Below, one piece after another: positions 36,901-48,638 of a DNA stretch of 64,000 bases. The stretch's first letter is position 1; the number at the start of each line of letters is the position of its first letter. Both the position numbers and the translations under genes were made by a program. The stretch is from Akebia trifoliata (lineage: Eukaryota; Streptophyta; Magnoliopsida; Ranunculales; Lardizabalaceae). The DNA lies in assembly GCA_017979445.1 (NCBI GenBank), contig CM030706.1, positions 29,176,493-29,240,492 on the forward strand. Direction: 5' to 3'. Under the pieces are notes generated by a model that saw nothing but the letters and a program-made list of their open reading frames with translations, ran no database searches and was not told where the DNA came from.

Positions 36901-39900
36901 CGTAAGACTGGCGACTCACGTGGTAATCCTGTCATGGCGGGAAAAAGCATAGGGCCCTCGATAGCTAAGGATCTTTGGAAAACAGACCTTGTGACTGAAT
37001 GGTATAGAAATTCAACAGAAAGGGAGAGGGAGTCTCTGGGTAGATCCCCAGGTTAGTGTTAAAGATGTAGGGCCAATGAGAGATGTCGTTGGAAGTGGCC
37101 CCCACTAGAGTGGAGCTGTATCAATACCTATGAGGTCTGATACTAATTGTGCAGCTATGTTTATCCCTTGGATTAAGGCTATCATCTGCAAGACTACAAA
37201 CAGTGGGTAAGATTGGGTAGAGGTCAAGCAGGCTATTAGAAACATGTGGAAGTCCAAACTTCTCTCTTATACCAATCAACCAGTGCAGAAGGATCTTCTT
37301 TGCACCAAACTTAAAGATGTTCAACTTCTTTGTCAAGTTGAAAATTTTGTTAACTCAGGTGTTGAGGCGCTACTGAAACCCTGGTTTGCTTTGATTAACC
37401 AAAACTCTTGTATGTGGAGGAAGAAACCAGTTTGGATCGAAGTGGAGGGCCTTCCATTTCATCTTTGGTCGAAGGAGTATTTCAAATGTATCGGAGAATC
37501 GTTTGGAGGTCTGCTAGACATAGAAGGCCCTACTCACTCCTTAGAAGATCTATCAATGGCTAGAATCCATGTGGCAAACACAGGAGATAGCTTTGCTAAC
37601 TTTCAGAGAGTGTCGAAAGGAAGTTTCGACTATTGGGTCAGCATCAAAATCAGTGAACTGCAGAAGAAGTCATCGAAGGAGATTAACAGGTTAGAAGGGT
37701 TTGAAGGGGCTGGTGTTCAATTGAGAAGAGAAGGGAAAGAAGTTGTGTAGGGAGATGATTGTGAGAAGCCCCATGGTTTGTCAGATGGTGCTGGTGGATC
37801 GAGAGTTGCGTTGTGGGTTACGTCTTCGACAGCGGTGGTGGTTGGTAGGGAAGATGACCTGGGTGTATCAAATTTAGGTGCCGAATTTAGCAAAAATGGG
37901 TTCTGACAACGCTATGGTTGAGGATTTTTTGAATCCTAAAAAGTCTGTGATCATAACTGGCCTGAGGCTCAGGAGAAATCGATGGAGACTTCTGGATGGT
38001 ACCATGCAGAACCGTCAGATCAACTAGGAAAGGATCATGTGTCACTTGTAGATTGCTCCGTGGATCTGGGTGTAAGTGTGGGTGCGATGTACACGAATGT
38101 AGCAGAGGGGGGTTGCAAGCCTGAGTTGGACTGGCTCAAACCAACTAATATGGCTTCTTTTGAACTCCATGTACTGTATTGGGCCAGCCTGACTTGGTTA
38201 CAACTGATGGAGGCTTTCTTGTTGTAAGTCAAGCCCATGGTCCAATGGATCCAAATGTGGAAAGAGTGAGTGGGTCTTCTAGTGTTTGCAACCCAAGTAA
38301 GGACTTCCTCATTGAGGCTCAACCCGAAAATCACCCTACGCTGTTAGTACGGATCCATTCTGGTGGAGGTATTTGTCAAGCCCATGGACCAGTGGATGCT
38401 TATGTGGAGCGAAGGAGTGGGCATTATGGAGAGTGCAGCCCTATAACGGACATGTACACTGAGACGAACACTGAAAACCCATATATTGTTGTTTCAGTCG
38501 AGGCCCATTCTTCGGTAGTTGGTATTTCGAGTAAAGTAGCTATTGTGACTGAGAGAGATAGTTTACGACCTGGATTACAATCAGAAAGCTACTTTCGAGA
38601 CTTGCATTGCGCACCAGAGGCGAGTTAGAGGCATGAGAACTCCTCGTATTCTGTTAGAAGATCTGCTGTGTTGGCTGAGTGTAGAAAAATGTATAGAGCT
38701 TCAGACGTACGGAGATGGGGCTGTGTGGTCTATGCCTCTTGCACAGGCAGATCCATGGAGGGACTTATGTCTGGCGATCAAGGTCCAACGACTGGAAGGT
38801 TTCGACAACAATTGGAATAATCAACTGGTTGTGTTTAAGGAACTTGGTCTAGAAATATTGGGTAGCTGAAGGGCCATCGCTTTGAGGAGAGATGTGATTA
38901 GTGAAATTGTTGAGTGGATGTTGGGTGGTATTCTTGACTTGGGGTAATCTGTAGGACTAAGGATTTCCAGGAGGGGTACAGCGGCGAGAGTTCTTCTGGA
39001 GGTGGCCTTGGGTAATTGCCAAGTGTTTATTCCATCTTCAAGAAAAACATGTGGAAGCCTCTACAGAGCCTATGGTCGTGGCAGTGGAAGGCAACCCGTT
39101 GGTGTTGTGTCCTGGGGTAAGCGAAAAGGTTCTTTGTCTGGACATCTTGGAGTCGAAAATGAGCAAGAGAAAATCTAGATTAGTAAAGGAGGCTGCTGAG
39201 CTTGAGAAGGAGGCTTGCTCATTTGGGTTGAAACCAGTTTACAGCAGAAGAAGTAGGCGGCTATCTATTGTTAATAATGCAGCATAACTTCATGGTTTGG
39301 AATGTTAGGAGTTTGAATGACTACTCTAAGAGAGCAGTGGTGAAGTCGGTGATCGTTGCAACAAAGCCACATCTCATTTCCTTGCAAGAGTCCAAGTTGG
39401 AAGTGGTGAACAATAAGGTTATAGCAAAGATTTGGGCGTCCAGATTCATAAAGTGTTGTGTGCCAACGGTTGGGACTGCTGGCGATATCATAGTAATATG
39501 GGATGAGAGGTTTGTTGTGGTTAAAGATTCCTTGCTGGGTGTTTTCTCAGCCTCGGTGCCATGCAGTTGTGTGGATGGTAATGTAGAATGGGTGTTCTCA
39601 GGGGTGTATGGACCGACTAGTAGTTTTGGGAGGAGTTGGATGCGATAGGTACGTATTGGGGGAAACCTTGATGCTTGGGAAGAGACTTTAATGTTATCAA
39701 ATTTTCGTTCGAAAGAAAGGGAGGTGCTAGAGTGTGTTCCAAGATGATCTGATTTGGGGAGTTTATGAATAGAAATTTGTCGGTTGATATTCCTTTGTGT
39801 GGGAAGGCATACACTTGGTCTAACATTCAGGATAATCCAATACAAAATAGATTGGATAGATTTATTGTCTTCAGTGATTGGGAGGATCTTTTCGAGTTGA

Positions 39901-42900
39901 TGGAGCAGGAGACGTTTCCGAATCCCTATTCGGATCATTGTCCGGTCACCCTAACCTTAGGCATCATGAGAAAATACCCAAAACCCTTCCGTTTTGAAAA
40001 CACATGGCTCAGAGAGGAGGGGTTTGCGGATCTTGTGCATGGTTGGCGGAGTAGTTTTTCCTTCATTGGTAGGCCGAGTGTTGTGTTCAAACTTAAGCTC
40101 AAGGCTTTGATGGATAAATTGAGGACGTGGAACACAGAAACTTTTGGTAGGATTGAAATGCATAAAAAAGAACATCCTTGACCAATTGGATGCGATAGAT
40201 TTAAGAGAGGAAACGGTGGGGTTGTCAATAGAGGAGAAGAATATAAGAGCAAATCTAAAAATTATTTTTCGTGAAGTATGTTACAAGGAAGAAATGTGTT
40301 GGAAACAAAAATCTCATGTGAAATAGTTGAAAGAGGGCGATTAGAATTCCAAGTTCTTTCACAAGATGGCGAATTTCCATAACAGGGTGAATTTCATCAA
40401 ACAAGTTAGGATTAATGGGGTGTGGATAGTGGAGGAAGATTAGATCAGAGAAGGTACTGTGAGCTTCTATAATAGTCTATATTTGAAAGAACATTTGTCA
40501 AGGCCCCTTCTAGATGATTTGGACTTTGATACAATTTCAAAAGAGCAGAAAGTGTGGTTGGAGAGACCATTTGAGGAGGTTGAGGTGCTTAATATTATCA
40601 AGGAGTTGAACTCAGACAAAGCTCCATGGCAAGATGATTTTTCAATGGATTTTTTCAAAGTCTATTGAGAAGTAGTCAAAGCAGATTTGTTGGCGGTTTT
40701 GGCAGACTTTTATCTCAATGGGTTCTAGATTTTGGAACCAACACCTTCGTTGCTTTAATCCCTAAAAAGGAAGGGGTGGAGGATATTTTAGATTTTAGGC
40801 CCATAAGCCTCGTAAGTGCCACGTATAAGATCATTTCTAAGTTTTTGACTGCTAGGCTACAAAAGGTGATGGAGACTATCATTAGCTAAGCTCAAGGGGC
40901 GATTGTGATGGGGAAACAGATTCTGGATGGTGTGTTGATAGCTAATGAGTGCATTGACTCAAGATTGCAGTCTAAGATTCCAAGCATGGTGTGCAAGGTA
41001 GATCTGGAAAAGGCTTATGATCACGTTAGTTGGAACTGCTTGAAATATTTGTTGGCTTGTATGGGGTTTGGAGAAATGTGAATTCATTGGGTCATGAAGT
41101 GTGTTTCAACCCCTTCTTTCTCCATCTTGGTTAACGGCTCTCCAACTGGATTTTTCAAGAGTTCAAGGGGGCCAAGACAAGGGGATCCTCTATTTCCTTT
41201 CCTTTTTGTCATTGTGGCCGAAGTTTTGGGTAGGATGGTCACTAAAGCAGTGGATAATGGGGATATATCAAGCTTTAAGATGTTAGAAGATAGCTCGACA
41301 GTGTCATTTCTTCAATTTGCAGAAGATATTATGTTTTTGTTGGATGCTTCCATTCAGTAAATTTGGGCGCTGAGTGGTATTTTGATGTGTTTCGAGACTT
41401 TTTCTGGAATTTCGTTGAATTCTAGAAAAAGTAAGATTTTTGTTGTCGGAGATGTAGAGGACCTAAACTATCTCGGAGCTAATTTGGGGTGCAAGGCGGG
41501 GGCTTTCCCTTCATCTTATTTGGGGTTACCCTTGGGGGCCTCTTACAATTGCAAATCATTATGGGAACCTGTCTTGGAAAAAGTGGGTAAGAGGTTGTCT
41601 TCGTGGAAAGCTTGCTACTTGTCAAAGGGGGGCAAGCTTACTTTGATCAAGACCATTCTATTTAGTATCTCGGTATATTTTCTCTCTTTTTTACTATGCC
41701 CGTCAGTGTGGAGTTCAAGTTAAACAAATTGTTTAGGGATTTCTTGTGGCATGATACAACGAGCAAGAAGAAGTTTCATTTGGTCATTTGGAGGGGCATA
41801 TGTCGGCCCAAGAAGCATGGGGGTCTAGTGATTAAAAATCTAAAAATTATGAATAAGGTTTGGGTGCGAGAAGAATAGTCTTTGGAAAAGGGTGATTGCA
41901 GCAAAGTTTGGTGAGAAATCCTTTGGCTGGGAGAGTGGTAAGGTGTCTACATCTTATGGTTGCGGAATCTGGAAAGGGGTTCAGAAGATCCTTCCTTCGT
42001 TCCAAAGTAACATTTCCTTCAGGGTAGGGGATGACTCCTCAATTCGTTTTTGGGAGGATGTGTGGTGCGGTCCAGATAATCTTAAAGTTCGGTATCCAAG
42101 TCTGTTATCTATCTCTTTGAAGAAAGAGAGGTGTATGGCTGATTTTTTGGACCACTCCGTGGATGGGTCATCTTGGGACTTGGATTTTAGAAAATCGCTT
42201 AATGATGGGGAGATTGAGGATGTCCTTGGTCTTCTGAGAGACCTTGCTGAGTTGGGTGGTACTTTTGTGGGGGAGGATATTAGTGTTTGGAGACTAAAAA
42301 ATAAAAACGTATTCTCGATTAAATCTTTCTACTCTAAATTAGTAAATCCGATTGGAACATTTCCGTATAGAGAGGTTTGTGGTCTTAATATTCCGTCCAG
42401 GATAGCTTTCTTTGTCTAGGTGGGAGTTCAAGGCAAATTGCTAACCGTGGACAATCTTATGAAAAGGGGGATCATCTCGGCCAACTTTTGCAGCTTATGT
42501 AAGTCAGATGGGGAATTTGTGAATCATATCCTCCTCCACAGTGAGTATGCTTACAGGGTTTGGTCCCACTGCTTTTATTTGTTCGGTGTGACGGGGTGCA
42601 TGCCCAAGTCCCTTTGGGGTGTATTCGAAGGCTAATCTCATTGGGGTTTAGGCTTTCAAGTCTTCAAGAGGAAGCTATGGTTCCTTCTACCTTTTGCCAT
42701 TTGTGGCGTGAAAGAAATAGCAGAGTCTTCGAGAAAAAGGACAGAGTAGTCACAACGTAAATATTGAAATCCTAGGTCTCTTGTTTTATTGGAGCTCGGT
42801 GTACGTTGAAGAGCGGGGTTCATTTTGAAGACTTCTTGGGGAAGTGGGATTGGGTTTGTAATTTTATAGGTAGCTTGTAGCCTTGCGGAGGTGTTGGTTT

Positions 42901-45900
42901 TGCGGTTTATATTTTTTTAGTTTAATACCATTTGGTTCTCTTTGTTTACCTTAGGAGTTTTAGGTCTCCTCGACCATCCTTATTAATAAAAGCATTTTTA
43001 TAGATTAAAAAAAAAAAGAAACATATTAATAAGAAGAGCATAGCAGAGCAGGTGCCAACTAGCTTAGTTGGTAAAGTCGTTGGGTGATGATATCATAAAC
43101 CTAGGTACTTGCAAGCACCGAGTTATTGATCTCATTAAAACAGGCTTATTGATCAAAAAAGAAAACAGATGACTATAGCAAAGATGTGGATGTTTAGCTA
43201 GAAGAGTGGAAATACTAAGAAAAACAATTACAAATGAGAACAAAAGAGGGAACATAGACATAATCTCAATACAGACAAAATAAAGAAAAGTTGATTGAGA
43301 TGGTTTGGGATGTTCAATGAACATTAATAATGACATAAGGAGAAAGAGTGTTTTAGTGCAAATCAAAGGGTTTTAAAAAAGAGAGGAAGGTCAAAAATGT
43401 TATGGATGGAGATAGTAAGAAAAGAAATCAAAACATATTCCTCGGCTAAAGACATGCCTCAAGATAGAGTTAAGTTCATTCCGCCAAACCCAATATTTCA
43501 GATAAGGCCCAGATTACGACAATAATGATGACGATGAGAGATTGGTCATGTAATGTGCATCTAGCGGGTAAGAAAATAAAGCTATATGGAACTAGTTTGT
43601 TTTGTTCACTACATGTCCAGTTCAATGATTAGCTTTGTAATGGCAAATTGTAAACGTCCCAGGCATCAAAGTTTATGACAACTTGACATATAAATGATTA
43701 GTCTGCAAGGAGTGTACCTTTGCTTCCTTTAATGGATTGACCACATGAATCTCCAGAAAAATAATTTACCTCCTTTTGCTGAGTGATCCTGATTCTTGAT
43801 CATCTAAAAGTACTTAAGTGCCTCATACTTCATTAAATCCGGAGTCCAACTAAATGTCCAATGAGTTCCCCCATTACAATTATATGGTCATGCTCTACCA
43901 ACAAAACAGCAACTACTTCTTAAATAAGCTCAACTAAAAATAAGAATAAAATATTCTCAGCAACATCTTCCTAAATAAGGTCTACTAAAATAGCAACAAA
44001 ACAGCAACGACTTCCTAAATAAACTCAATTAAAAATAAGGATAAAATATTATCTAGGATCTAAATAAAGCAACTACGAATTCCACTCTTCTTTAGTGTTA
44101 TTGCTGCCATGTCATGGTCATGATCTTGAGAACCTATAATCCAACTAAATGTCCACTGAGCTTCTAAAGTGAAGCACTGAAGGCCATGGTGATTGATTTA
44201 ATCATGTTTAAACAACACACATACCTTTCTCCCCCGTGGTAATATATCAGAGGAAACGTACCTTTTTAAACTTCTCCATGAGGTAATGGGATAACAAGTG
44301 TCTGAATCACCTTCTTTGATTCTCAATTTCTCATCAGAGGACAACAAATTAGCTCCTATTAAGACTAGATGTAACAATAGTACTAGCTAACATGCTTTTT
44401 CCGAACAAGAGAAATCCACACAGGGACTAGTTACAATTACATCTGTTTTAAGGAACCAAACATGATCTAGGGTTAACCTTGAATATTTCCAAATGTGTAT
44501 CTAACAGAAAAACCCTGCCAAAAGTGGATGAAACATACAAAAAAGGGGTACTCATCTTAAAAATAAATTAACTAAGGGATTTGGCTCTTTCCCTACTTGA
44601 GCAATTAATCCATTTAACGGTTGACCTTTTCTATTAGAGCTGCAATGCCCAACACTATCAAGTGTGGACTTAAAAGTTATAAGTGAAAAATTCAGTTGAA
44701 TTTTTCACTTTAGAAGCCAGTTTCCATAGAACTACAATGCCCAACACTAGGTAAGATAAACAGTTTACAGATGTGTTTACTTCGGGTGCAAACAAGGTAA
44801 ATATGCCCAAAGAACTATGGAAACCGACCAACTAACTAGTTTGAGGGATCAGAAATCACAATAAACATCAAACAACTTAGCCCAGGGAAAAACAAGAAAA
44901 AGAATATGCACCTTGAGCATGTTTCTCAGCGTGACATTGAGATAACGTGCCGAACGAGAAGGAGAGAATACAGCAACCTGAAAGAACCATGTTTCTGTCA
45001 GTCATTTATTGTAGACAAAGACGTTATTTAAAGCAAGTTTTTGCCCCAAAAAAAAACAAGTTATTTAAACACTTGTGGATTTTTCAAATGACTAGTGAAT
45101 TAGAAATCTTATCATGATCAAAATTGTCAACAAAAAGAAACAAATTATATTAATGAAGATGTGAAACCTGCTGAAGAATCAAAACAGAGCCAACTGATAT
45201 ATCCTTCCCGAAATCGCTCTCTGCTAGGACTTTGCGATGAATGTTAGCACCAATGGTACCTGTAGGATCCTGAAATCAATATTTTAGCAAAATTAATTGC
45301 AAAGACACATTCTTGAAGAAATATATATATATATATATACATAGGGAGGCGTTCGCCACCAGCTTCAATATCAGACGTTTTAACAAATAAAATAAGGTCG
45401 TTGGATAAGACGAAGATCGACGGCGTGGATTGAAAATTAGCCGATTTGCGCTTAAGTTATAAAACCTCTATTATTTACAGCGCCATCCTTAAACTTTTAA
45501 GGATTTAGTGATACCTCCCCTCAACTTAAAACCCAAAGAATGAAGAAGGAAGAACAGAGAGTTTTGTTCTACACCAGTTCTCTCATTCTCTCTCGCTCTC
45601 GTTGAATCCTCCCTCCCTCTCTGTTCGAACGGTCCTTCTCTTCGTTTTCTTTGCTCTCCTGTGTATATTATAACAACAGCAAAAGAAAGACATAGAGATA
45701 GAGAAATAGAGAGAGTGACCACCATTAAATCTCTATTTAAACTCTGTTGTTGTGTGTGTAAGGGAGAGAGACGGGGAGAGGGAGAGAGAAATGTATGCAG
45801 AGACAGGTCTTCTGTTCCCTTATTTTCAAAGTTTCTCACAAGAGATTCAACAAGTTGAGGAGTTTTCTCGAAACCAGAAAACCAATCTTTCGAATGTAAA

Positions 45901-47543
45901 TTCTTTATCTTTTTTTCTCTTTTATGTTTCTTTGATTGATCTGCATTTTTAATTATTTTTTCCTTCACTGATGTTGCTTCCTCTGTTTTTCTACCGTGTC
46001 TCAGATGCAAATCTCGGTTTTTTAAAAAAATCCAATTATATGTTGTGGCTTAATTCAAATTTACCACCTGTAGATGGGAATCTCCTTTAATTCAAGCTTT
46101 TTCAAGTTTTAATTAATGGACCTGAATTTTAAAAAAAAGAAAAAAATCCCAAAAAAAATAAGGATTATGGATATTTTGTTTCTCCTCCATTTTCTTTAAC
46201 GAGATGCAGAAAGGCTTAATTGATAGAAAAATTAACATCGAATTTCTGATGTGCTATCGGGTATTAATTGTGCCAGGGAGATGGCACTAATTATTGTAAA
46301 AATGAGGGATGGCGCTCTAAAAAACTCATAAATTTATAACTTAAGCACAGATGCTGTTTAGTTCAATCTCGACCATTCAATTGATGTATATCCAACGATG
46401 GAGTTTTGTTTGTTAAAAAGACTGTTAAATTGTGTGGCGCTGAACGCCTCCCATATATATATATTTTTTAAATGCACATTTTATCAACCACTTTCTTCTT
46501 ATGATACCTTTAGAGTTACGATAAGATCACCGAGCCCATTTGGTATGCAGGATTCAATAATTGCAACAACCTATTCGCACGTCCAACCACGTCAGATAAA
46601 AATAATTACCAAATGCAATTTAGGCTCTTTAGAGTGCTACAACATGCAAGATTTAAGATCTTTCAGGTTAAAAAGCCAAGACTCTCTCTGGACTGAGACA
46701 TTCTCAGCAAAACAGTACAAAACTCGAAACAACAATTACATTTACATCAAATAAGAATTTCCATCATTTCATTAAAAAAAATTTCAAACAAAGACTATCT
46801 CAACTGAGAAATTCTGAAAAACTTAACTTTTGAGGTTAATTTTCATTTCAAGGTCATGTCAGCCTAAACATTCAAAAAGGGTACAAAACTTCAAACCATG
46901 ACTAAATTAAATTGGAATTTTTCAATGTTTCATAAAAAATTCAAACCTAATTACCAATCAAGAATACCTGAGGCACCCTATCGGCACTGAGACAATTCTT
47001 AATTGAGCTCAATGGCGATCTCAGAACAAAATCCCCCTCAACATCTGAACAATCAACAGAAACCCTCTCTTTCTGAAGGAAATCCAAGGCACAAATCCAC
47101 GAATTCCGCTTGAAATCCTCATCTTCAACCCCATCTTCTCGTTCCATCCTCAGATACTCCTGATTACGGTTTCGATCATTCCCACAGCCATAAGAGACAT
47201 TTCGATTAGTAACCGCAGCTTGTCTCCGGTTCATGGCAGCTTGGATGGCGCCGGCTGGACCGGGAATGAGACGAGGAGAGCTTGTGGACGGGTGAGATTG
47301 ATCCTTGTGATGATCTACCTGGTGAAGAGGTTGTTGTTCGGATGGAGAATCTAGGGTTTGGAGTTGAGATTGAGATGGGGGAAGGAGTTGAGAGTATGGT
47401 TCGAGTGTGTGAGAGGAGGAGTTGTTGGTGTGTAAGCGTTTACAAGGGAGAAGGGTTGAGGTTTTGGGTTGGATGAAGGAAGGGAGATCTGAGTCGTCCA
47501 CATCGAGTTCTTCCCATGTTGATGACTCCATTTCTTCTTCCAC
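33957..47543 (-). CDS. HROB: HROB-like homologous recombination OB-fold protein, six exons
   Basis: The predicted protein is 458 aa. Exons (minus): 47543-46968, 46570-46508, 45269-45168, 44977-44912, 34609-34528, 34444-33957. All introns are GT-AG and the phases agree (exons 1-4 phase 0, exon 5 phase 1). The N-terminus is acidic and disordered, with [16 protein letters not shown] at about residues 91-106, a motif conserved in plant HROB homologues. Exons 2-4 encode the DUF4539/OB-fold: [47 protein letters not shown] and [17 protein letters not shown]. The C-terminus has a [14 protein letters not shown] segment. In animals HROB brings the MCM8-MCM9 helicase to recombination sites; the same role in plants is inferred. 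Intron 4 (10.3 kb) and intron 2 are filled with transposons, yet the coding sequence is open. Family call is from memory of motifs. Confidence 0.85.
34975..35137 (+). mobile_element. LTR (U5-like) fragment in intron 4
   Basis: GGGATGCCTAACACTTCCCC followed about 110 bp later by TTTCAGGTGAGTCC resembles the U5 ends of the Tat-type LTRs elsewhere in the window. It is short and truncated by the neighbouring LINE target site. Confidence 0.4.
35157..36202 (-). mobile_element. 5'-truncated L1-type LINE with 19-bp TSD
   Basis: The flanking direct repeat AAAATCCACACTTCTACAG (35138-35156 and 36203-36221) and a poly(A) tail (poly-T at 35157-35174 on plus) define the insertion. The minus strand encodes only the C-terminal end of ORF2. 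It reads [18 protein letters not shown], then the zinc-binding RT-associated domain (zf-RVT): [40 protein letters not shown] and [13 protein letters not shown], with the C-x2-C...H...C ligands intact. It then has [20 protein letters not shown] to the stop at 35264. The 271-codon tail is still open, suggesting a fairly young insertion. It sits in intron 4 in the sense direction of the host gene. Confidence 0.92.
36577..39290 (+). pseudogene. LINE ORF1 (DUF4283-like nucleic-acid-binding protein), broken
   Basis: The open piece 37244-37750 contains [20 protein letters not shown] followed by [20 protein letters not shown] and ARIHVANTG, the core of the DUF4283 domain found in ORF1 of plant LINEs. 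The upstream piece 36577-37056 begins near the first ATG and is Arg/Ser-rich. Downstream pieces (37982-38869, 39051-39287) are low-similarity linker, the last ending in a basic KKRKSR-like stretch typical before ORF2. ORF1 proteins bind the LINE RNA. At least four frame breaks are present. Confidence 0.65.
39268..40180 (+). pseudogene. LINE ORF2 endonuclease (APE type), broken
   Basis: [20 protein letters not shown] begins the endonuclease, with the catalytic Asn in WNVR and Glu in [32 protein letters not shown] and [20 protein letters not shown] follow. SDHCPVTL carries the terminal catalytic Asp-His pair (about 39934). One frame break lies between 39648 and 39765. This enzyme nicks the target DNA to prime reverse transcription. 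Confidence 0.85.
40181..42760 (+). pseudogene. LINE ORF2 reverse transcriptase and zf-RVT domain, broken
   Basis: RT motifs: [18 protein letters not shown] (40610), [20 protein letters not shown] and [20 protein letters not shown] (about 40740-40860), [20 protein letters not shown] (about 40992), [20 protein letters not shown] (41131) and [17 protein letters not shown]. The last is the FADD catalytic box, reading [13 protein letters not shown] follows, then the thumb region to 41870. The zf-RVT domain lies at about 42240-42640 ([45 protein letters not shown]) and a [12 protein letters not shown] end at 42710. Stops at several places. Confidence 0.88.
43051..43160 (+). mobile_element. tRNA-derived SINE fragment
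   Basis: TAGCTTAGTTGG (43060-43071) matches a pol III box A. A weak box B (GGTACTTGCAA) lies about 40 bp downstream, and the piece ends in GATCAAAAAAG. It lies just 3' of the LINE. It is too degenerate to fold as a tRNA. Confidence 0.45.
43161..44911. other. Remainder of intron 4; nothing recognised
   Basis: AT-rich intron sequence. A local duplication around 43900-44050 (CTCAACTAAAAATAAG...AAATATT, twice) is visible; no coding or transposon signature otherwise. Confidence 0.4.
45344..46452. mobile_element. Mutator-like non-autonomous element in (TA)n, HROB intron 2
   Basis: The ends GGGAGGCGTTCGCCACC (45344) and, inverted, GGGAGGCGTTCAGCGCCA (46452) continue as diverged inverted repeats for about 150 bp, with GCTTAAGTTATAAA and GCGCCATCC on both sides. 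The flanking 9-mers ATATACATA / ATATATATA lie in TA microsatellites (45321-45339 and 46453-46466). Long terminal repeats and a 9-bp TSD fit Mutator-like elements. The interior is CT/GA-rich; the ORF at 45489-46010 is low complexity, not a transposase. Confidence 0.75.
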
Positions 47544-47553
47544 ACCACCGTTA

Positions 47554-47564
47554 AATTGGCGGGA
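47554..47564 (-). promoter_or_regulatory. E2F-type site upstream of the HROB-like ATG
   Basis: The minus strand reads TTCCCGCCAAT, a good match to the E2F/DP consensus, 11-21 bp before the start codon. E2F control would fit S-phase expression of a recombination gene. No clear TATA box was seen. Confidence 0.5.
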
Positions 47565-47739
47565 AGAAGAGAGCCTTTTGAATCATAGTATTATAAGTCG
47601 GGCGAGTCATCCCTGACCCTGACAAGGGAATGTTCGAGATATGCGTCCGCTATTTGCACACACCTAATGTGATGTGTTCACTGTACCCACCTACTCTTCC
47701 GACCAACCATAAAATTTGATCCTCTCTTTCCACACACTT

Positions 47740-47935
47740 AAGCCCTGCTTGATACGAAGCATATCATTTGCAAATGCAAATGATTTTTTGGAATCTAATT
47801 TACAGTTATTCGATTATATTCTAAATTCTTTTTACTTTGCAAATTATTTGTATGAACCCCTTAAGCCCTTCACAAATTTCAGCAAATAGTCTACTGCAAA
47901 TCATTTGCATTTACAAATGATTTGCATCCGTCATT
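47740..47935. mobile_element. Palindromic MITE-like inverted repeat
   Basis: ATCATTTGCAAATGCAAATG on the left is answered by GCAAATCATTTGCATTTACA on the right about 140 bp later, forming a hairpin. The outer ends are unclear. Confidence 0.5.
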
Positions 47936-48082
47936 TTAGACTCAGCGTGCACTTATACTCTTTGCGTCTACCAAAGATCCCTCCTCTAGTCTCAACACAA
48001 TTACCACCCAATTTATATATATATACACACACACACACCTTGTAGCTTTATGAGTAGCTTTATGTGTATATGGATCGTGATC

Positions 48083-48114
<32 letters not shown>

Positions 48115-48115
<1 letters not shown>

Positions 48116-48487
48116 GGTGGTGTTGTTTTGTCAAAATCCTAGACAATATTCTAGACAAAGCTTTTTGTTTTATATAGGCTAAAAATTTCAGAATTGACTG
48201 ATTTTTTATGAGGATAATCTCTATGGTGAGAAAATCATCCTCATAAAAAATCAACCAATTCTGAAATTTCTAACTCTAGTTTATAAGATGAAGAATCGTA
48301 AATCGTCAACTTTTACTATTTGTTTGTAACCACTTTTCATGGGGTTAGAAGTATCAGAATTGGCTGATTTTTTGTGAGGATAATCTACTAACTATAGAGA
48401 TCATCATCATAGAAAATCAGTCCATTCCGAAATTTTTTAGTTATATAAGACAAAATACTTTGTCTAGAATGTTGTCTAAGATTTTGT
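48115..48487. mobile_element. TA-microsatellite MITE, diverged copy
   Basis: The core has the family hairpin: CAGAATTGACTGATTTTTTA, then GAGGATAATCTC...GATCATCC, and AATCAACCAATTCTGAAATT. The ends carry inverted TCTAGACAAAG / CTTTGTCTAGA. It is flanked by (TA)n(GA)n on the left and (GT)n on the right. Confidence 0.7.
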
Positions 48488-48638
48488 GTGTGCGTGTGTG
48501 TGTGTTTTATTTTTTTTATGTACTTCTTTTTCTTCTTCTTCTTTTTATTATTATTATTATTATTTGCATAAGATTTCCACAAGGATTTTGTGGTAAAATA
48601 AGCAATACCCCTAGATCTTGCAAAGTAGGCTATAAATG

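Larger units (their letters stand above)
36416..43016 (+). mobile_element. Near full-length L1-type LINE (6.6 kb), degenerate
   Basis: An 11-bp repeat AAGAAACATAT is seen at 36405-36415 and after the poly(A) at 43018-43028. ORF1 (DUF4283-like) is followed by ORF2 with endonuclease, RT and zf-RVT domains, and an A-rich tail at 43006-43017. It lies in intron 4 antisense to the HROB-like gene and opposite to the neighbouring LINE. Frameshifts and stops make it inactive. Confidence 0.85.

Noticed and set aside
43060..43130. Possible tRNA gene (box A visible)
   Set aside because: Box B is poor, no acceptor-stem pairing could be made, and an A-rich tail follows; a SINE remnant is more likely.
45489..46010. 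173-codon minus-strand ORF inside the intron-2 element
   Set aside because: Arg/Glu/Ser low-complexity translation of GA/CT tracts; no transposase motif.
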